From Arion vulgaris (Eukaryota; Mollusca; Gastropoda; Stylommatophora; Arionidae): a stretch of DNA of 64,000 nt. Location: positions 31,750,703 through 31,814,702 of the forward strand of contig CM036771.1 in the NCBI GenBank assembly GCA_020796225.1, given 5' to 3'. The position numbers and the translations under genes were made by a program. Below, in pieces: positions 61,806 through 64,000 of this stretch. The first letter of the stretch is position 1. Each line of letters begins with the position of its first letter. A model generated the notes under the pieces. It ran no database searches. It was not told where the DNA came from and saw only the letters and a list, made by a program, of their open reading frames with translations.

Positions 61806-62109
61806 AAGAGAGATATACCTTCTCCATCTACTAGACAAGAGTTAGCACAATCGTTCAGTTCAATATACCATTTCCTGGCGGAAAGCACTGAGCTGTGCTT
61901 AGTTTCCAGATACAAATCAGCTTAACGTTGTCAAACTGTCGGGACAACTTCGCTCCAACATGAATATGATTTTAGTGATCAACAGAAATGACAGTCAAAT
62001 AAAGTCAGCAGAATTTATGCCACATAATGTGGTGGAGAAAGGTTGACAGACAGATGCAAGGATGCCATATAATTGAACATTTTGAGGAGGGGGAGGTAGC
62101 AAGATTGAC
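61806..62109. other. No recognisable feature
   Basis: Unique-looking spacer. Confidence 0.5.
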
Positions 62110-62518
62110 TATCATTCATTGCACTTCAATGAGTAAACCATGTGTGCTTCTATCTCTTTCTTACACAGGAAGATCTCATCGGCAGTGCACGAACTCCGCA
62201 GCACCGGCGAGGGTTCCCGATGTAATTTTGAAGATGGTGAAAATATGTTGCTGGAATTTTACTGTTTAATCTTTCTAATGAATTTTGTTCGGGCAGCGAC
62301 TTTCCAGCCTGTTCTTCTTGATTTTGAACTGTCACGGGTTCTTTTACATGATCAAATTGAACGTGGGACCTACGTTTTATCGTCCGTCTCCGATAGGAAT
62401 TAGAACTCGATCTCACCTACACTGAGATTAGGAATCTCTGGAAAAATATCCCGATAGTTTCACGAGGGAGCGAACTGAGTAAAACGGGTTCATTATGTTT
62501 GCTCTACGCCCTCTGTGT
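62110..62518 (-). mobile_element. SINE-B
   Basis: CATTGCACTTCAATGAGTAA, CAGGAAGATCTCATCGGCAG, TGCACGAACTCCGCAGCACC, TACGTTTTATCGTCCGTCTC, CTACACTGAGATTAGGAATC and the head GCTCTACGCCCTCTGTG. Confidence 0.9.
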
Positions 62519-62559
62519 TGGTACAGATATTCTTTCTTGGAGAAGAACAAGTTTTATCA

Positions 62560-62665
62560 CAAAAAGAAAATAATGAGTATTTCTAAGAACAGCAGGGAAA
62601 CCCTGAGTTAATCAATATGATCGATCAATAAATAGACAGTGTACAATTATTAGGGCTTCCGTAAA
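62560..62665 (-). mobile_element. SINE-I 3' part
   Basis: TTCTAAGAACAGCAGGGAAA, CGATCAATAAATAGACAGTG and ACAATTATTAGGGCTTCCG, reverse of 23060-23160. Confidence 0.75.
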
Positions 62666-62762
62666 AAAAAAAGGGTGCCCGCGGAGCAATTTTGAGGAAA
62701 TAGCCGAAGTTCATATTTTTGTTTTCATACTATTTTAACGCAGTAATTGACTTTTTAACCCT

Positions 62763-63100
62763 TTCTACTGCTAAATTCGTGTTTAGTTGTTCTTCTGGTC
62801 ACCACTGCTAAATTCGTATTTAGTTGTTCTTCTGGTCACTGCTATCTTCGTGTTTAGTTGTTCTTCTGGTCACTGTTAAATTCGTTTTTAGTTGTTCTTC
62901 CGGTCACTGTTAAATTCGTTTTTAGTTGTTCTTCTGGTCACTGCTAAATTTGTGTTTAGTTGTTCTTCTGGTCACTGCTATCTTCGTGTTTAGTTGTTCT
63001 TCTGGTCACTGCTAAATTCGTGTTTAGTTGTTCTTCTGGTCACTGCTAAATTCGTGTTTAGTTGTTCTTCTGGTCACTGCTAAAGACGCGTTTAATTGTC
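62763..63100. repeat. 34-bp minisatellite, about 10 copies
   Basis: The unit is CTGCTAAATTCGTGTTTAGT plus TGTTCTTCTGGTCA. Some copies are shortened to CTGCTATCTTCG and CTGTTAAATTCG. Its period equals that of the 53.7-kb array but the sequence is unrelated. Confidence 0.97.
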
Positions 63101-63129
63101 TATTAGTATCTCTCCTCTTTGGGCTAAAG

Positions 63130-63520
63130 ACGTGCTAACACGTTATACCCAAGCTTCTCATAGGCAGAAATTAAATGATGAATAAAGGTACGTAGCATTT
63201 TCCTATTATTTCTGTATTCCTCTGCTTTTTGCATCTTATTTATTCAGGTTTTTTTTGTTATCAGTTATATGAGAACTATCATCATAGCACTCCGGACACG
63301 TCCATACGTGCTCCGATCTTCGTCTCAACAAATCCAGCAGCGTCCAGCGGCCCAACACACCAGTTCGATGTGGATTAATCAATCTCTTTGCATATATGGT
63401 ATGTCGTTCTTTTCGGGCTACACCCATATTGAAAGTGTGTCTGTATAGTGAGTGTCTACGATTGTTGGTAGGACTTTAAGTGTGCCACGACCACGAACAA
63501 GTTTGAGAACCCCTGGTCTA
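63130..63520. mobile_element. hAT-like MITE, decayed copy with nested LINE-F
   Basis: AGCTTCTCATAGGCAGAAAT and GGTACGTAGCATTTTC match 23650-23700, and CTTTAAGTGTGCC...GTTTGAGAACCCCTG matches the right end at 23783-23823. The LINE-F piece lies between. The left end is not recognisable. Confidence 0.7.
63246..63435 (-). mobile_element. LINE-F C-terminal fragment
   Basis: Minus frame: GVARKERHTIYAKRLINPHR, TGVLGRWTLLDLLRRRSEHV, WTCPECYDDSSHITDN-stop at 63236. It carries the best-preserved CPEC tail of the family. Neither RNase H nor RT is present. Confidence 0.8.
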
Positions 63521-63895
63521 ACAGGACGTTCTAGTACGGTTGATGAGTTAAATAGGCATCCTAGTATCTCCTCTTTGCTCTACCTAGATACGTGCACATA
63601 ATTAGACAGATAAATCAATGATATTTCAATTCATACAAATTATCAACGTTGAGGCTCACTGGTAAGTCTCTTAATTTTCTCTACAACAGAATCGATGTCT
63701 ATCCAATCAGTCTCTGACATGTGCTCAGTACCTATACAATAATCGATAGTGCCAGCTTCCAAGTTCTTACGCAACAGCCCCGAAGATGTTTTCGCTGAAA
63801 TCAGCTGTACATGTACTGGGAAAAGAAACGTGTTTCTTGGTACGGTAAACCAGTTCACTGTCACTGAGATATGTCAACTAGTAAGGTATTAAACA
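63521..63895. other. No recognisable feature
   Basis: A minus frame of 73 codons at 63643-63864 shows no motif I know. Confidence 0.45.
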
Positions 63896-63898
63896 CAT

Positions 63899-64000
63899 CA
63901 AATACTTATGCAATCTTCATACCAACGCTGTGCTATCAGTGCCAAACATGGACACTGACTAAACAACAAGAAAGGAAAATTACCATCTGTGAAATGAGAT
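63899..64000 (+). mobile_element. LINE-B remnant, cut by window end
   Basis: TIFIPTLCYQCQTWTLT followed by KQQERKITICEMR corresponds to LINE-B TIFLPTLCYQCQTWTLT...RRKLVTTEMK. The rest lies outside the window. Confidence 0.8.

Overview
The window looks like repeat-dominated nuclear DNA of an invertebrate metazoan. It is AT-rich, has no operon-like gene packing, carries many tRNA-headed SINEs with box B motifs, and contains decayed LINE reverse-transcriptase pieces of animal type. I found no intact host gene, no rRNA, no functional tRNA gene and no CRISPR. The phylum cannot be settled from the sequence alone; a mollusc or arthropod would fit. Family names used here (LINE-A to LINE-J, SINE-A to SINE-J) are local labels.

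Transposable elements. At least ten LINE types are present, all as 5'-truncated, frameshifted C-terminal remnants. LINE-A (30275-31835 minus; 39885-40420 plus) keeps an RT core with FIDYSKAFD and YADD. LINE-B is the most frequent type, LINE-C carries an EIREMSGQPL-type tail, LINE-F keeps an RNase H domain plus a CPxC tail, and LINE-J has a cysteine/histidine tail. SINE families A-J account for about fifty insertions. DNA elements include two hAT-like MITEs with 8-bp target duplications (23513-23823, 26894-27153), a decayed third copy (63130-63520), and a 1.3-kb element with perfect 15-bp inverted repeats and TTAA flanks (56966-58270). Three copies of a possible Penelope-like repeat lie at 35.7, 43.9 and 58.7 kb. 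Nested insertions with exact target duplications are visible at 3.3, 16.2, 50.7 and 59.6 kb.

Tandem arrays. More than twenty minisatellite arrays, with units of 12 to 101 bp, cover about a quarter of the window (my rough sum is 15 kb). The main ones lie at 0.7-2.0, 9.6-12.8 (44 bp, about 72 copies), 13.4-14.2, 18.0-18.6, 19.9-20.5, 24.4-25.4, 33.1-34.3, 38.0-39.3, 46.6-47.7, 51.3-52.5, 53.7-54.3, 61.0-61.3 and 62.8-63.1 kb. The long open reading frames of the window, such as 377 codons at 46.6 kb and 265 codons at 54 kb, lie in these arrays and are by-products of stop-free units.

The most interesting pattern links the two classes. At five places the array unit is itself a piece of a transposable-element coding region (LINE-B 51.3 kb, LINE-C 36.2 kb and 4.0 kb, LINE-E 61.0 kb, LINE-F RNase H 48.7 kb). 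The large 44-bp satellite has an unexpanded single copy inside a dispersed element at 8.5 kb. The window therefore preserves several stages of minisatellite birth inside mobile elements, including higher-order periodicity (20 monomers, about 880 bp) in the largest array. Several arrays also hold indel-rich islands that could be assembly or consensus errors.
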